A stretch of DNA of 64,000 nt from Serinibacter salmoneus (GTDB lineage: Bacteria > Actinomycetota > Actinomycetes > Actinomycetales > Beutenbergiaceae): contig NZ_PDJD01000001.1 in NCBI RefSeq assembly GCF_002563925.1, forward strand, positions 2,796,973 to 2,860,972, given 5' to 3'. Positions within the stretch are counted from its first letter, which is position 1; the number at the start of each line of letters is the position of its first letter. The position numbers and the translations under genes are program-made. Below the pieces are notes generated by a model. The model was not told where the DNA came from, did not search any database, and worked only from the letters and a program-made list of their open reading frames with translations. Below, piece after piece: positions 8,569 through 17,504 of this stretch.

Positions 8569-8961
8569 TCACGTGAGGATGTCGCCGTCCACGTAGACCC
8601 AGGCGCCGTTCTGCCGTGTGAAGCGGCTGATCTCCTCGAGCACGTCGCGGCCGGTCGGGGTGCGGAAGGACGCGCGGAAGTGCACCGTACCGGTGTCGTC
8701 GCTCTCTCGGCCCGCGGTGGTCTCGACGATCTGCAGGGCGACCCAGGTGGTGTCGGGGTCCGGGCTCAGGTCGGCCGGCCTGGTGCTCGGGTGCCAGGTG
8801 CGGGCGACGTAGGCCAGGTCGCCGAGGGCGTACGCGGTGAACCGCGACCGCATGAGAGCCTCAGCGGTGGGGGCGTTCTGCTCGCCGGTGAGGTAGGGAG
8901 CGCAGCAGTCGGCGAACGGACGGCGGCTGCGGCATGGGCACGGCGGCGGGCCACTACCCAC
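8569..8961 (-). CDS. YchJ-family SEC-C motif protein
   Basis: A small protein of the YchJ/UPF0225 family, 130 residues from the chosen start. The N-terminal SEC-C zinc motif reads CPCRSRRPFADCC, giving a CxC...CC ligand set, and is followed by the SNTF2-like domain (LMRSRFTAYALGDLAYVARTWHP) and the C-terminal FRASFRTPTGRDVLEE. SEC-C motifs bind zinc and often mediate protein contact, but the role of YchJ is not settled. GTG 8961 is preferred because it is one base past the stop of the broken HNH gene and gives the usual length. A GTG at 8985 adds eight residues and overlaps that gene. Confidence 0.8.
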   Translation of the reverse strand: MGSGPPPCPCRSRRPFADCCAPYLTGEQNAPTAEALMRSRFTAYALGDLAYVARTWHPSTRPADLSPDPDTTWVALQIVETTAGRESDDTGTVHFRASFRTPTGRDVLEEISRFTRQNGAWVYVDGDILT

Positions 8962-8962
8962 G

Positions 8963-9180
8963 CTAGACGAGGTTCTCGAAGTCACGTCGCACAGTCTTCC
9001 ATCGCTCCTTGGCGGAACTCACGTGCGTCTCTAGGAGGGCGAGGTCAGGCAGGGACTGTATGGCGACCTGCAGCGGCTGACCATCCAGGACTTCCAGCGC
9101 CGGAAACGCCTCGACCATGACGGGAGCGACATGGGACCGCACGTCGCCCGGATCAATGGTGAGCAGCATGGCATCAAAGA
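8963..9180 (-). pseudogene. HNH endonuclease, C-terminal fragment cut off by ISL3 copy 1
   Basis: This is the last 72 residues of a minus-strand HNH endonuclease, reading LFDAMLLTIDPGDVRS at its start and ending RRDFENLV. LFD..L..IDP is the conserved tail of the HNH_2-type nuclease fold, normally following LLLRRDxH. The fragment begins exactly at the IS border (9180/9181). The 8-bp duplication ATCAAAGA occupies 9173-9180 and recurs at 10642-10649. It has no start of its own, although the IS end supplies an open frame upstream. Confidence 0.85.
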
Positions 9181-10641
9181 GGCTCTTCGGACATCCGGTG
9201 GGGGTCAGGGGGTGAGTCCGCCGGCGGCGAGGAGCATGCGTAGGCGGTAGTTGTCGCGGTTGCGGTAGCCGCGGGCGAGGCGGCGTGCGAGCTCGACGAT
9301 CCCGTTCACGGCTTCGGTGCCGCCGTTGTTCGCGCGGCCGGTGGTGAAGTAGGCCAGGAACGCCTCGCGCCATTTGCGTAGCGTGCGGCCCAGGCGCGCG
9401 ATCTCCGGGATCGGGCAGGTGTGGAACGTGGCCAGGATCTTCTCGGCCAGTGCCCGGCCGTGGGTGGTGTCCCTGGCCTGGTAGGCGGCTCGGAGGTCCT
9501 GGGCGCAGCGCCAGGCGATGTAGACGGCTTCGTGGGCGGGGTCGGCCTCGATCGCGGCCGCGAGGCGGTTCAGCTGCTTGTCGGTGAGGTTCTCTGCCCC
9601 GGCTCGCAGCAGGCGCTGGATGCCGTAGAGCGGGTCGCCCTTGCGGCCTCGATGCCCGGTGGTGTCTTGCTGGACCCTTCGTCGGACTTCGTCCACGGCC
9701 TGGGTGCCGAGCTTCACGACGTGGAAGGCGTCCAGGACCGCGACGGCGTCGGCGAGCTCGTCATCGATCGCGCTCTTGTAGCCCCCGAACGGATCCAGTG
9801 CCGCGATCTGGATCCCGGACCGGAAGACCTCTCCGCGCCCGGTGAGCCAGTCGGCGTAGGCCTTCTTCGACCGTCCTGGCACCAGGTCCAGCAGTCGGGC
9901 GTGGAGGCGGCCCTTCTCGTCGCGGGTCAGGTCGACCATCCCGGTCAGCTCCTTGGGTCCCTTCCTACGGGGGTCGCCGTGGTGCCAGATGTGTTCATCG
10001 ACCCCGAGCGAGGTGACCCCGGCGAACCGGGACTCATCAGCGTCCAGCCGCTCCAGTTCGGGTCTGATCGCGCGCCAGGCCGTCTTCCACGCGATCCCGA
10101 GCTGGCGTCCCAGCCCGCTGATCGTGGCGTGCTCACGCCGTAGCTGATCGATCGCCCACCCGATCGCGCGAGTCGTGACCGATCCCCGCGCCGCGACCAG
10201 GCCCGGGACCTGCTCGCTGAACATTCCGCGCGGGCACCCCGGATCAGGGCAGCGCCACAATCGTTGCCGCCAGAGCAGTTCCACACGTGCCCCGGCGTGG
10301 GGAACATCGTGGAGGCGCCGCATCCGACGGCCGCGGCTCGCAGCCACGACACCGCAGTCGGGACAGCCCATCAGACGCCACGGCGTCGAGACCGTCACCG
10401 CGAGCAGGTCCGCCTCGCGCTCCACCGCCTCGACCTGCACGCCCGGCAAGCCGAGCAGCACGTCACAGCGCGAGCATGGATCCGTGGTCGCGGGTCCCGC
10501 AGGGCACCCCGTAGCGTTGGTCAACGTCGAGGTCTCCGGAACGAACAGTTGCTTGGTCGCTACTGATCATCGGGGACCTCGACCCCTACCCCCGGACTAC
10601 CGCGCCGACACCCTTACTCCCCACCGGATGTCCGAAGAGCC
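9181..10641 (-). mobile_element. ISL3-family insertion sequence, copy 1 (1,461 bp)
   Basis: A complete element bounded by inverted repeats of about 23 bp beginning GGCTCTTCGGACATCCGGTG, with an 8-bp target duplication ATCAAAGA (9173-9180 and 10642-10649). It carries a single transposase gene on the minus strand, 24 bases from the left end and 117 from the right. Eight-base duplications and one long DDE transposase are typical of ISL3. It is nearly identical to the copy at 11357-12817. The one difference I found is 10496 versus 11502, which changes residue 10 of the transposase (Gly here, Ala there). Confidence 0.95.
9205..10524 (-). CDS. ISL3-family transposase (copy 1)
   Basis: A 439-residue full-length transposase. 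The N-terminus has a zinc-finger-like region (CSRCDVLLGLPGV, then CPDCGVV and CPDPGCPRGMF). A helix-turn-helix region follows (HATISGLGRQLGIAWKTAWR), then the DDE catalytic core with SLGVDEHIWH, ALDPFGGYKSAI, DAFHVVKL and the late acidic motif NNGGTEAVNGIVELARR. No stop or frameshift is present, so the element looks active. The start is TTG with a GGAG site nine bases upstream; no in-frame ATG lies nearby. Confidence 0.95.
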   Translation of the reverse strand: MTNATGCPAGPATTDPCSRCDVLLGLPGVQVEAVEREADLLAVTVSTPWRLMGCPDCGVVAASRGRRMRRLHDVPHAGARVELLWRQRLWRCPDPGCPRGMFSEQVPGLVAARGSVTTRAIGWAIDQLRREHATISGLGRQLGIAWKTAWRAIRPELERLDADESRFAGVTSLGVDEHIWHHGDPRRKGPKELTGMVDLTRDEKGRLHARLLDLVPGRSKKAYADWLTGRGEVFRSGIQIAALDPFGGYKSAIDDELADAVAVLDAFHVVKLGTQAVDEVRRRVQQDTTGHRGRKGDPLYGIQRLLRAGAENLTDKQLNRLAAAIEADPAHEAVYIAWRCAQDLRAAYQARDTTHGRALAEKILATFHTCPIPEIARLGRTLRKWREAFLAYFTTGRANNGGTEAVNGIVELARRLARGYRNRDNYRLRMLLAAGGLTP

Positions 10642-11356
10642 ATCAAAGAGGCGTGAACATCTTTGCGAAGGAGCAGCCCACCTCGCTCGCGATGCACTGG
10701 AGTCTCGGCGTAGGAATACAGATGCGCGGCATCGAGAACGTCCGCGGGATGACTTCCCGTAACAGCGCACACCTCCCCGTACCGGTCCAGCAGCTTGCGC
10801 CGGAAGGCACCTTGCATTCGTCGCACCTTTGCTCTTGCCTCCGCAAACCCGCCAGAATGAACCCACTCATCACCCACCTCCACGGCCAACCCCCCGTCAA
10901 GTCCCTGATGACGTGCGATGAATGAGCGCGCTCGCGATGCGTCGAGCCGGCGAATCGCATTCCGCACATCGCCGTGCACATACGCAACTTGCAGATCACC
11001 CACCGGCGCTGGGGCAACAAACTCGAGCCACGTCTCTGCGTAGATCGCAGAGAACTTCTGAATCCGCGAATCCCTCCGGACCAGTTCGGGAAACTCGTTC
11101 CCGCACTTTGAGCAGCGATACTTTAGGGCCCGAGACTTGCGGGCCTTCCATTTAGATTCCGACCCGCAAAACGGGCATGCCCACCCCGCCTTGACGCCCT
11201 CGCTCGTCTCAATCTGCGCGACAACCGCCCAGCCATAGGCAAGGTGCATATCGCGAAGTATCAAGACGTCGCCACGCTTTACCTGCCGACAGTTTGGCAC
11301 CTTCGAGTCGAAGTCATAATGCACGCCGACGGCATCGTTGTAGCGGTTCGCAAAGG
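10642..11356 (-). pseudogene. HNH endonuclease, central fragment between two IS copies, frameshifted
   Basis: The middle piece of the broken nuclease, read right to left. It begins NRYNDAVGVHYDFDSK (a fold resembling the EVE/SRA-like N-domain of modification-dependent nucleases) and continues through a CxxC zinc ribbon (WACPFCGSESK...YRCSKCGNEF). It ends in the HNH core CAVTGSHPADVLDAAHLYSY and LLLRKDVHASL. The expected continuation is LFDAM, but joining the flanks puts the C-terminus in another frame. One C is missing in GTTCACGCCTC near 10652-10653; restoring it gives DVHRLFD and makes the reconstructed gene 969 bases, 323 codons. A GTG at 11324 opens a spurious start inside this fragment. 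Confidence 0.85.
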
Positions 11357-12817
11357 GGCTCTTCGGACATCCGGTGGGGAGTAAGGGTGTCGGCGCGGTA
11401 GTCCGGGGGTAGGGGTCGAGGTCCCCGATGATCAGTAGCGACCAAGCAACTGTTCGTTCCGGAGACCTCGACGTTGACCAACGCTACGGGGTGCCCTGCG
11501 GCACCCGCGACCACGGATCCATGCTCGCGCTGTGACGTGCTGCTCGGCTTGCCGGGCGTGCAGGTCGAGGCGGTGGAGCGCGAGGCGGACCTGCTCGCGG
11601 TGACGGTCTCGACGCCGTGGCGTCTGATGGGCTGTCCCGACTGCGGTGTCGTGGCTGCGAGCCGCGGCCGTCGGATGCGGCGCCTCCACGATGTTCCCCA
11701 CGCCGGGGCACGTGTGGAACTGCTCTGGCGGCAACGATTGTGGCGCTGCCCTGATCCGGGGTGCCCGCGCGGAATGTTCAGCGAGCAGGTCCCGGGCCTG
11801 GTCGCGGCGCGGGGATCGGTCACGACTCGCGCGATCGGGTGGGCGATCGATCAGCTACGGCGTGAGCACGCCACGATCAGCGGGCTGGGACGCCAGCTCG
11901 GGATCGCGTGGAAGACGGCCTGGCGCGCGATCAGACCCGAACTGGAGCGGCTGGACGCTGATGAGTCCCGGTTCGCCGGGGTCACCTCGCTCGGGGTCGA
12001 TGAACACATCTGGCACCACGGCGACCCCCGTAGGAAGGGACCCAAGGAGCTGACCGGGATGGTCGACCTGACCCGCGACGAGAAGGGCCGCCTCCACGCC
12101 CGACTGCTGGACCTGGTGCCAGGACGGTCGAAGAAGGCCTACGCCGACTGGCTCACCGGGCGCGGAGAGGTCTTCCGGTCCGGGATCCAGATCGCGGCAC
12201 TGGATCCGTTCGGGGGCTACAAGAGCGCGATCGATGACGAGCTCGCCGACGCCGTCGCGGTCCTGGACGCCTTCCACGTCGTGAAGCTCGGCACCCAGGC
12301 CGTGGACGAAGTCCGACGAAGGGTCCAGCAAGACACCACCGGGCATCGAGGCCGCAAGGGCGACCCGCTCTACGGCATCCAGCGCCTGCTGCGAGCCGGG
12401 GCAGAGAACCTCACCGACAAGCAGCTGAACCGCCTCGCGGCCGCGATCGAGGCCGACCCCGCCCACGAAGCCGTCTACATCGCCTGGCGCTGCGCCCAGG
12501 ACCTCCGAGCCGCCTACCAGGCCAGGGACACCACCCACGGCCGGGCACTGGCCGAGAAGATCCTGGCCACGTTCCACACCTGCCCGATCCCGGAGATCGC
12601 GCGCCTGGGCCGCACGCTACGCAAATGGCGCGAGGCGTTCCTGGCCTACTTCACCACCGGCCGCGCGAACAACGGCGGCACCGAAGCCGTGAACGGGATC
12701 GTCGAGCTCGCACGCCGCCTCGCCCGCGGCTACCGCAACCGCGACAACTACCGCCTACGCATGCTCCTCGCCGCCGGCGGACTCACCCCCTGACCCCCAC
12801 CGGATGTCCGAAGAGCC
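11357..12817 (+). mobile_element. ISL3-family insertion sequence, copy 2 (1,461 bp)
   Basis: The second complete copy, inverted relative to copy 1. It has the same inverted repeats and its own 8-bp target duplication CGCAAAGG at 11349-11356 and 12818-12825. Intact separate duplications mean this copy and copy 1 inserted independently. The outer duplications of the pair do not match each other, so the pair did not move together as a composite transposon. Confidence 0.95.
11474..12793 (+). CDS. ISL3-family transposase (copy 2)
   Basis: A full-length 439-residue transposase, identical to the copy 1 product except Ala instead of Gly at residue 10. All features listed for copy 1 (paired CxxC motifs, helix-turn-helix, DDE core) are intact. 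It is read in the direction opposite to copy 1, pointing toward the lipoprotein gene at 13016. Its TTG start and GGAG site are the same as in copy 1. Confidence 0.95.
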   Translation: MTNATGCPAAPATTDPCSRCDVLLGLPGVQVEAVEREADLLAVTVSTPWRLMGCPDCGVVAASRGRRMRRLHDVPHAGARVELLWRQRLWRCPDPGCPRGMFSEQVPGLVAARGSVTTRAIGWAIDQLRREHATISGLGRQLGIAWKTAWRAIRPELERLDADESRFAGVTSLGVDEHIWHHGDPRRKGPKELTGMVDLTRDEKGRLHARLLDLVPGRSKKAYADWLTGRGEVFRSGIQIAALDPFGGYKSAIDDELADAVAVLDAFHVVKLGTQAVDEVRRRVQQDTTGHRGRKGDPLYGIQRLLRAGAENLTDKQLNRLAAAIEADPAHEAVYIAWRCAQDLRAAYQARDTTHGRALAEKILATFHTCPIPEIARLGRTLRKWREAFLAYFTTGRANNGGTEAVNGIVELARRLARGYRNRDNYRLRMLLAAGGLTP

Positions 12818-12868
12818 CGCAAAGGGATCGCTGAGCTCTCTGGTGAAGCAGCTCCAGAACGTGGACAC
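12818..12868 (-). pseudogene. HNH endonuclease, N-terminal fragment
   Basis: The first 17 codons of the broken nuclease, from a GTG at 12868: MSTFWSCFTRELSDPFA, which runs into NRYNDAVGVHYDF once ISL3 copy 2 and one CGCAAAGG repeat are removed. The frame is closed by a TGA just upstream, so the true start must be within this stretch. GTG 12868 is the only reasonable candidate. Any promoter of the original gene would lie at 12869-13015. Confidence 0.6.
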
Positions 12869-13015
12869 CTGGGCAGCTTCTCACCATTCGAGTCCGCAGG
12901 CCACCCACGCTCAGATCGAGACGTCGCGTCCCCGCGCACCAACAACGTCCACGCCCTACCCTGGAGACCACGGCGCGCCGCGGCCGGCGCGGCGCCCATG
13001 AGCCCGGGAGTCACC

Positions 13016-13966
13016 GTGGCCCAGACGCTCCGCCCGGCCCGCGCACTGGCCGGAATCACGCTCTCCACCGCGCTGCTCGCCGCGTGCTCGACCACGGCGG
13101 GAGGCGACGTCGGGAGCGATCTGGAGGCTGCGCCGTCGGACACCCCGACCGCGGCCGCCCAGACCGAGGCAGCCCAAACCGACGCCACCGGGGCCGAGAC
13201 CACCTCGGCCGCCACGACTCCCGAGCCGACCCCGACCACTCCGGACCCGCAGGCGATCCGGCAGGTGGACCCGGCCACGCTGGAGTGGATCTGGTGGCAG
13301 GACTTCGCCGCCCAGGAGCCAGTGGACGTCACCGCGGCCGACGAGTTCGGCCGCACCTACACGATCGGCGATCCCGCCTACTCCGATGCGGACGGCGATG
13401 GCCTGGAGGACATGGTCGTCAGCCTCGCCCAGCTGGACGGGAACGGTTACCGCGAGCAGTGGTTCCTCTGGCTCGCCGAGGCCGAGGGCGCCCCCACCCA
13501 GGTGCTGCCGCCCGTCACGGGCATGGCGCGGTGCGGGGACGCCGTCGAGTCCGTGGAGCCCACCGAGGGCGGCTTCCTGGTGCGGGAGTTCCTGAGGGAG
13601 CCGATCATTGACGATCACCTGGACTGCGCCGCGACGGGCACCTACGAGGTCACGCGCCGGGTGGGCGCGGTGCGCGACGGCGATACCACCCTGCTCGTGG
13701 ACCTCGCCGATCCGCGGGGGTACGGCGGGCTGTGCCCCACGCACCCACGCACCGAGATCGCACCGGTCACGGTCTGGGGCGGCCTCACGCCGCGGATCGA
13801 CGCAGCCCTCACGATCGACGGCGAGGAGCGCTTCCTCATACCCACCCACGGCCACACGATGACCGCCGGAGCCGAGCCGATGCTCCTGGCCTCGACCTGG
13901 GCCGTGGGCGAGAGCTTCGGGGATCGGATCTGCGTGTGGATCGACCCGGTGCGGTACGAGGGCTGA
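13016..13966 (+). CDS. Putative lipoprotein with DxDxDG motif, unknown function
   Basis: A 316-residue exported protein. The signal peptide ends in LLAACST, a lipobox, so the mature protein is probably lipid-anchored on the outer face of the membrane. A Thr/Pro/Ala-rich linker runs to about residue 80. The folded part has a calcium-loop-like DADGDGLED, a Trp-rich segment (LEWIWWQDFAAQE) and a few cysteines that could form disulfides. I do not recognise the family. GTG 13016 is preferred over ATG 12998 because GGGAG lies five bases before it, and the shorter form still has a normal signal peptide. Confidence 0.7.
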   Translation: MAQTLRPARALAGITLSTALLAACSTTAGGDVGSDLEAAPSDTPTAAAQTEAAQTDATGAETTSAATTPEPTPTTPDPQAIRQVDPATLEWIWWQDFAAQEPVDVTAADEFGRTYTIGDPAYSDADGDGLEDMVVSLAQLDGNGYREQWFLWLAEAEGAPTQVLPPVTGMARCGDAVESVEPTEGGFLVREFLREPIIDDHLDCAATGTYEVTRRVGAVRDGDTTLLVDLADPRGYGGLCPTHPRTEIAPVTVWGGLTPRIDAALTIDGEERFLIPTHGHTMTAGAEPMLLASTWAVGESFGDRICVWIDPVRYEG

Positions 13967-13983
13967 GCAGCGTCAACCCCGCT

Positions 13984-14022
13984 GCGGTGACCTGCCCGCG
14001 GACTCCACGGGCAGGTCACCGC
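13984..14022. terminator. Strong bidirectional hairpin
   Basis: GCGGTGACCTGCCCG (13984-13998) pairs perfectly over 15 bases with CGGGCAGGTCACCGC (14008-14022) across a 9-base loop. It sits between the stops of the convergent lipoprotein genes and probably terminates both. Confidence 0.8.
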
Positions 14023-14024
14023 CG

Positions 14025-16307
14025 CTACGGGATCGGCGTGGCGGCCGCTACCAGGGCTGCGAGGTCCGGGATGTGCCACGCCTCGGGCCCCGCGTCGCTC
14101 CCACCCAGGAGGTAGGCGCCGTCGTCCACCAGCGTGAGAGACCCGTCATACCCATACGCCGAGACGGGGACGGGGAGCCAGGACCACGTGGCGCCGTCCG
14201 CTGAGGTCAGGAGTGCCGGGCCGTCGTACGCCGGGGTGTTCACGGTGCCGACCGCCAGAAGACCGTCCGCGGCGTTCAGGCTGCCGATGCTCACGCCGTC
14301 GGGCAGTTCACCGACCTCGGTGAGCCCACCGTCCGCATCCAGCGCCAGGACCGCCTGCCCGCCCGACACCGAGCCCACGATGTAGGTGGCCTCGCCCATC
14401 AGCGCACACGCACCGAAGCTCGAGACGTCGCCCGGCGCGGTGACATCCAGGCGCTCCACGCCGGCCGGGTCTCCACGCCACAGCGCCGGGATGGGCTCGG
14501 GCAATGCCGAGTCCACTTCCCCGGTCACGAGGAAGGTGTCGCCAGGTGCGCTACAGATGGTGTTGGCGCCCGAGCCTGCCTCCGAGGAGGCACCGATCTG
14601 GTCGGGACTCCAGCGGTCGAACGCATTTCCGTCCGCAGAGGTGAGGATCGCCAGCTCGGCGCGACCATCGTTGAGCGTGAAGGACGGGCGAGCGCTGGCC
14701 GCGAGGACCCATCCGCCATCAGTGGGTCGAAGGAAGCCGCCATAGAGGCCGTCCAGGTCGCCCTGTACGGGCCCCCATTCACTACCGTCCGTCATCCGCT
14801 CCGCGGTCCATCGCCACTGATCGCCCTCCCCGTCCGACACGTCAACGCGCAGCGCCGAGGCCCCGTCACCTACGGTCCACAGGGGGGCGGGTTCGGAGGC
14901 GGTGACAGCGCCCGGGGTCACCTCCACCGGCCGGAAAGCCGCGCGTGTCTCCCACGCGCCGTTCAACTCGACCCTCAGTTCGCTCCGGATCGCCGTGGTC
15001 AACAGCGGCATCGTCCCCTCCGCAACCCGATCGATCAGGCCATATGCGGGGTCAACGCGATTGAGCGGCGGGCGGTTCTCCCAGGATTCGCCGGTGAGCG
15101 CCGAGACCTGGAACAGGCCCCTACTCCACCGCACCACATCGGCGGACGATTCACGATCCGGCACGAGCAGGCTCGACGCGCCGGGTCCCCCGTTGAACGG
15201 CTGCCCGGCACAGGCGCCGGACTCGGCCCACCAGCCATCGTCGGCCAGGGCGTACACGCACCCATGAACGCTGGTGCTGGCCGTGACGTACACCGCCGCC
15301 CTGCCGTCGGCGAGCAGGCCGGGGGCGCCGACCACGGCACTGCTCACGCCCTCGCTCCTCCACGGCGTGTACTCCCGGTTCTCGCGGTGCGTGAAGCGCC
15401 CGTCCTCCACCCACACGGCGCCATCGGGCGAGGTCAGCGCGAGCGGGCGCCTGTTCCCGGAGCCCTCGACGCGCGTGCCGAGGATGGTCCACTGACCCTC
15501 GGCGAACACCGCGCCGGAGGCATCCTCCAGGGACGTCTCGGCCACGCCGCTCTGCTCCGTGAAGGTCTCACCGCCGTCGCCGGAGAGCCAGGCGGCGGTC
15601 TCGGTGCCCTTGGCGAGCACGAGGATGCCCTCCTGCGTGGCGGCCAGCCCCTTCGCGGACCACGAACCCTCGTCGGCGACGGACAGCAGGCGGGCTCCCT
15701 CGGCGTCGACCACCAGGAGCACCAGGCCCTCGGGGGTACCGCCGGCGGCGTAGACGGTCTCCCCCACCACGGCGACCTGCCACAGCCGCATGTCGTCGGC
15801 CTCGGGAGGAAGGGCAACCTGGTCCCACGACTCGCGATCGAGGGAGGTCGCCACGAACGGCCGCCGCAGGCCCTCGGACCAGGTGGTCCCGACCACGGCG
15901 GTCAGCTCGGGCGAGGACCCCGCGGCGAGGGTCAGGACCTCTCCCTCCAGCCCGAGGTCCATCTCGACCTGCGAGGCGGCGCCGTTGCTCACCGACCAGG
16001 CCATGAGGTGCGCGTTCTCGGGGCCCGGGCCGTAGGCACGGGCGAGCACCATCGCATCGAGGTCGTCTGTGGCGCCCGCGGCCGCGATCCCGAGCACCTG
16101 CGGCGAGCCCGCATAGAGGTCCTCGCTCACCGTGAGGGCCTCGAAGAACTGCGTCGGGTCCACCGGCGTGCTCTCAGTGGAGGACCCCGCTCCGGCCTCG
16201 GTGTCGGACGAACCGTCACCGCCGTCGGGAGTGCAGGCAGCGATAGCGACCGCCAACGCTGAGATCATCGCGGCGACGGCGGACCATCTCCTGGTCGAAC
16301 GTGGCAA
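14025..16307 (-). CDS. Large exported lipoprotein with Asp-box-like beta-propeller repeats
   Basis: A 760-residue protein with a lipobox signal peptide (AVAIAACTP) and a short acidic linker. The remainder consists of repeated beta strands with Asp-box-like turns: SPDGAVW, SADGATW, SADGNAF, SGDGGETF and SLDRESW. This spacing suggests one or two beta-propellers on the cell surface, as in sialidase-like or BNR proteins, but no sialidase catalytic set (Arg triad, Tyr/Glu) can be identified. The role may be binding rather than catalysis. The start is TTG 16307 with a GGAGGG site; upstream, a nested inverted repeat at 16324-16358 (core CGTTGA/TCAACG) may be regulatory. Confidence 0.7.
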   Translation of the reverse strand: MPRSTRRWSAVAAMISALAVAIAACTPDGGDGSSDTEAGAGSSTESTPVDPTQFFEALTVSEDLYAGSPQVLGIAAAGATDDLDAMVLARAYGPGPENAHLMAWSVSNGAASQVEMDLGLEGEVLTLAAGSSPELTAVVGTTWSEGLRRPFVATSLDRESWDQVALPPEADDMRLWQVAVVGETVYAAGGTPEGLVLLVVDAEGARLLSVADEGSWSAKGLAATQEGILVLAKGTETAAWLSGDGGETFTEQSGVAETSLEDASGAVFAEGQWTILGTRVEGSGNRRPLALTSPDGAVWVEDGRFTHRENREYTPWRSEGVSSAVVGAPGLLADGRAAVYVTASTSVHGCVYALADDGWWAESGACAGQPFNGGPGASSLLVPDRESSADVVRWSRGLFQVSALTGESWENRPPLNRVDPAYGLIDRVAEGTMPLLTTAIRSELRVELNGAWETRAAFRPVEVTPGAVTASEPAPLWTVGDGASALRVDVSDGEGDQWRWTAERMTDGSEWGPVQGDLDGLYGGFLRPTDGGWVLAASARPSFTLNDGRAELAILTSADGNAFDRWSPDQIGASSEAGSGANTICSAPGDTFLVTGEVDSALPEPIPALWRGDPAGVERLDVTAPGDVSSFGACALMGEATYIVGSVSGGQAVLALDADGGLTEVGELPDGVSIGSLNAADGLLAVGTVNTPAYDGPALLTSADGATWSWLPVPVSAYGYDGSLTLVDDGAYLLGGSDAGPEAWHIPDLAALVAAATPIP

Positions 16308-16553
16308 TACTCGGCCCTCCGGTGCACGTTGATCGTTGAGCCTTCAACGTAAGCGTGCAGATTCCCGCTCGCATTCCAGGAAAGGCGGCAAGAAGCAGCT
16401 CCCGGGGTCATCAATAGGGCCAAATGCGTCCAACTGCCGGGCAACAATGGCGGACCACGCTCTCGCATCATCGGAAGTGACGACGCATCGGAAGCGGAAG
16501 TGCCTCAGCAATCCAGCCGGCCACGCCTGGAGTATGCAAGGCGCCAGGCGCGC

Positions 16554-16940
16554 TCAGGTGCTGACGTCCTCGGCGGACTCTCCGACCACGTTGGCGGCAC
16601 GGTTCCCGCGGGCGGCCCCCACGAGCACCGAGGCGAGCACCAGGCCCGTGCCCGCGAGCGCGACCACGGCGAGCGCCACATCCGCAGCCGGGTCCGCGAT
16701 GCCCACCGCGAGCGCGGCAAACCCGGTCACCACGGCGAGGACGCCGCCGAGCCGGGTGGGCCCGGCGGCCGCGGTCTGCGCCGCCGCCCACGCCTCGTCG
16801 CTCGCGAGGGTGGCCGTGGTGCGCACCCCGGCGATCCCGTTCCGCGTCAGCGTGCCGCGCACGCTCGCGCCGGCGATCCACAGCATGGCGCCGCCGCCGG
16901 CCACCAGGCTGACGCAGAGCAGGATCGCGGTCACGAGCAT
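16554..16940 (-). CDS. SdpI-family membrane protein
   Basis: A 128-residue protein with three predicted membrane segments (about residues 3-25, 60-82 and 86-108). The cytoplasmic loop NGIAGVRTTATLASDEAWA matches the conserved G(I/V)RT...TL.S.EAW signature of SdpI/YfhL proteins. SdpI protects Bacillus from the SdpC toxin. In actinobacteria most members stand alone and their role is unknown; no toxin gene is seen beside this one. ATG 16940 has a GGAGG-like site with suitable spacing. Confidence 0.8.
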   Translation of the reverse strand: MLVTAILLCVSLVAGGGAMLWIAGASVRGTLTRNGIAGVRTTATLASDEAWAAAQTAAAGPTRLGGVLAVVTGFAALAVGIADPAADVALAVVALAGTGLVLASVLVGAARGNRAANVVGESAEDVST

Positions 16941-17125
16941 GGCGGAGCCTCCGGGCTGGCGATCACGACCACCCTCGAGGCCGGACCTCGCTGGGGACGG
17001 AGAATCTGCCGACGACTCGGCGCGATCCCGGAGGCAGGGTGCCGCTCACCTGGGCAGACGCTCCGCCGCGGGTGGACGGCCACACGGATTCTCCGTCGAG
17101 AGCGAGGCATTCTTTCAACCTACCC

Positions 17126-17407
17126 TTAGGCGTCGCTCTCCCAGGGCTCGAGTTTCCCTCGCTCCTTGCCGCCGGCGAGCTCACGCCGGGTGTGCTCGGC
17201 GCGGTCCCGGTCCGCGGCGTCGGTATCGGCGTCGTTGTGGGAGGAGTCCGGCCCCATCCCGGGTTCGGACACGCCCGACTCCCCGAACGCCTCGGTGTAC
17301 TCCTCCGCGACGGCGCCACCGACGCGCGGGGTCGGCGCCTTCACCTCGGCCGGGTCCGTGAGCTGCGTCTCGGGGTTCTGGTTCTCCTCGTAGTAGGTGC
17401 CACCCAT
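17126..17407 (-). CDS. Small acidic hypothetical protein, 93 aa
   Basis: A short hydrophilic protein rich in Asp, Glu and Gly, probably disordered (GPDSSHNDADTDAADRDRAEH), with no cysteine, signal or membrane segment. ATG 17407 has a GGGAG site six to eight bases upstream. Similar short acidic proteins are common and unnamed in actinobacteria. It lies between the SdpI-like gene and the His-rich protein without evidence of co-transcription. Confidence 0.6.
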   Translation of the reverse strand: MGGTYYEENQNPETQLTDPAEVKAPTPRVGGAVAEEYTEAFGESGVSEPGMGPDSSHNDADTDAADRDRAEHTRRELAGGKERGKLEPWESDA

Positions 17408-17504
17408 GGGCCTGCTCCCTTCGCTCGAGTCCGTCCAGTCTCACGCGGGAGGCGGGCCACCCACCAGGGGTACGGGCGGATCCGTCGCGCCCCGCATACG
17501 CGAA

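Noticed and set aside
9421-10143. A 240-residue reading frame antisense to the IS transposase (also 11855-12577 in copy 2)
   Set aside because: A shadow of the high-GC transposase frame, with no family resemblance and no ribosome site.
9181-12817. The two ISL3 copies as one composite transposon carrying the HNH fragment
   Set aside because: Each copy has its own 8-bp duplication at both ends and the outer pair (ATCAAAGA versus CGCAAAGG) does not match; the DNA between them is the middle of the same host gene.
14025-16307. Annotating the large lipoprotein as a sialidase
   Set aside because: Asp-box-like turns are present but the catalytic arginine triad and Tyr/Glu pair could not be identified.
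16554-16940. A toxin-immunity (Sdp) locus around the SdpI-like gene
   Set aside because: No SdpC-type toxin or SdpAB maturation gene lies nearby.
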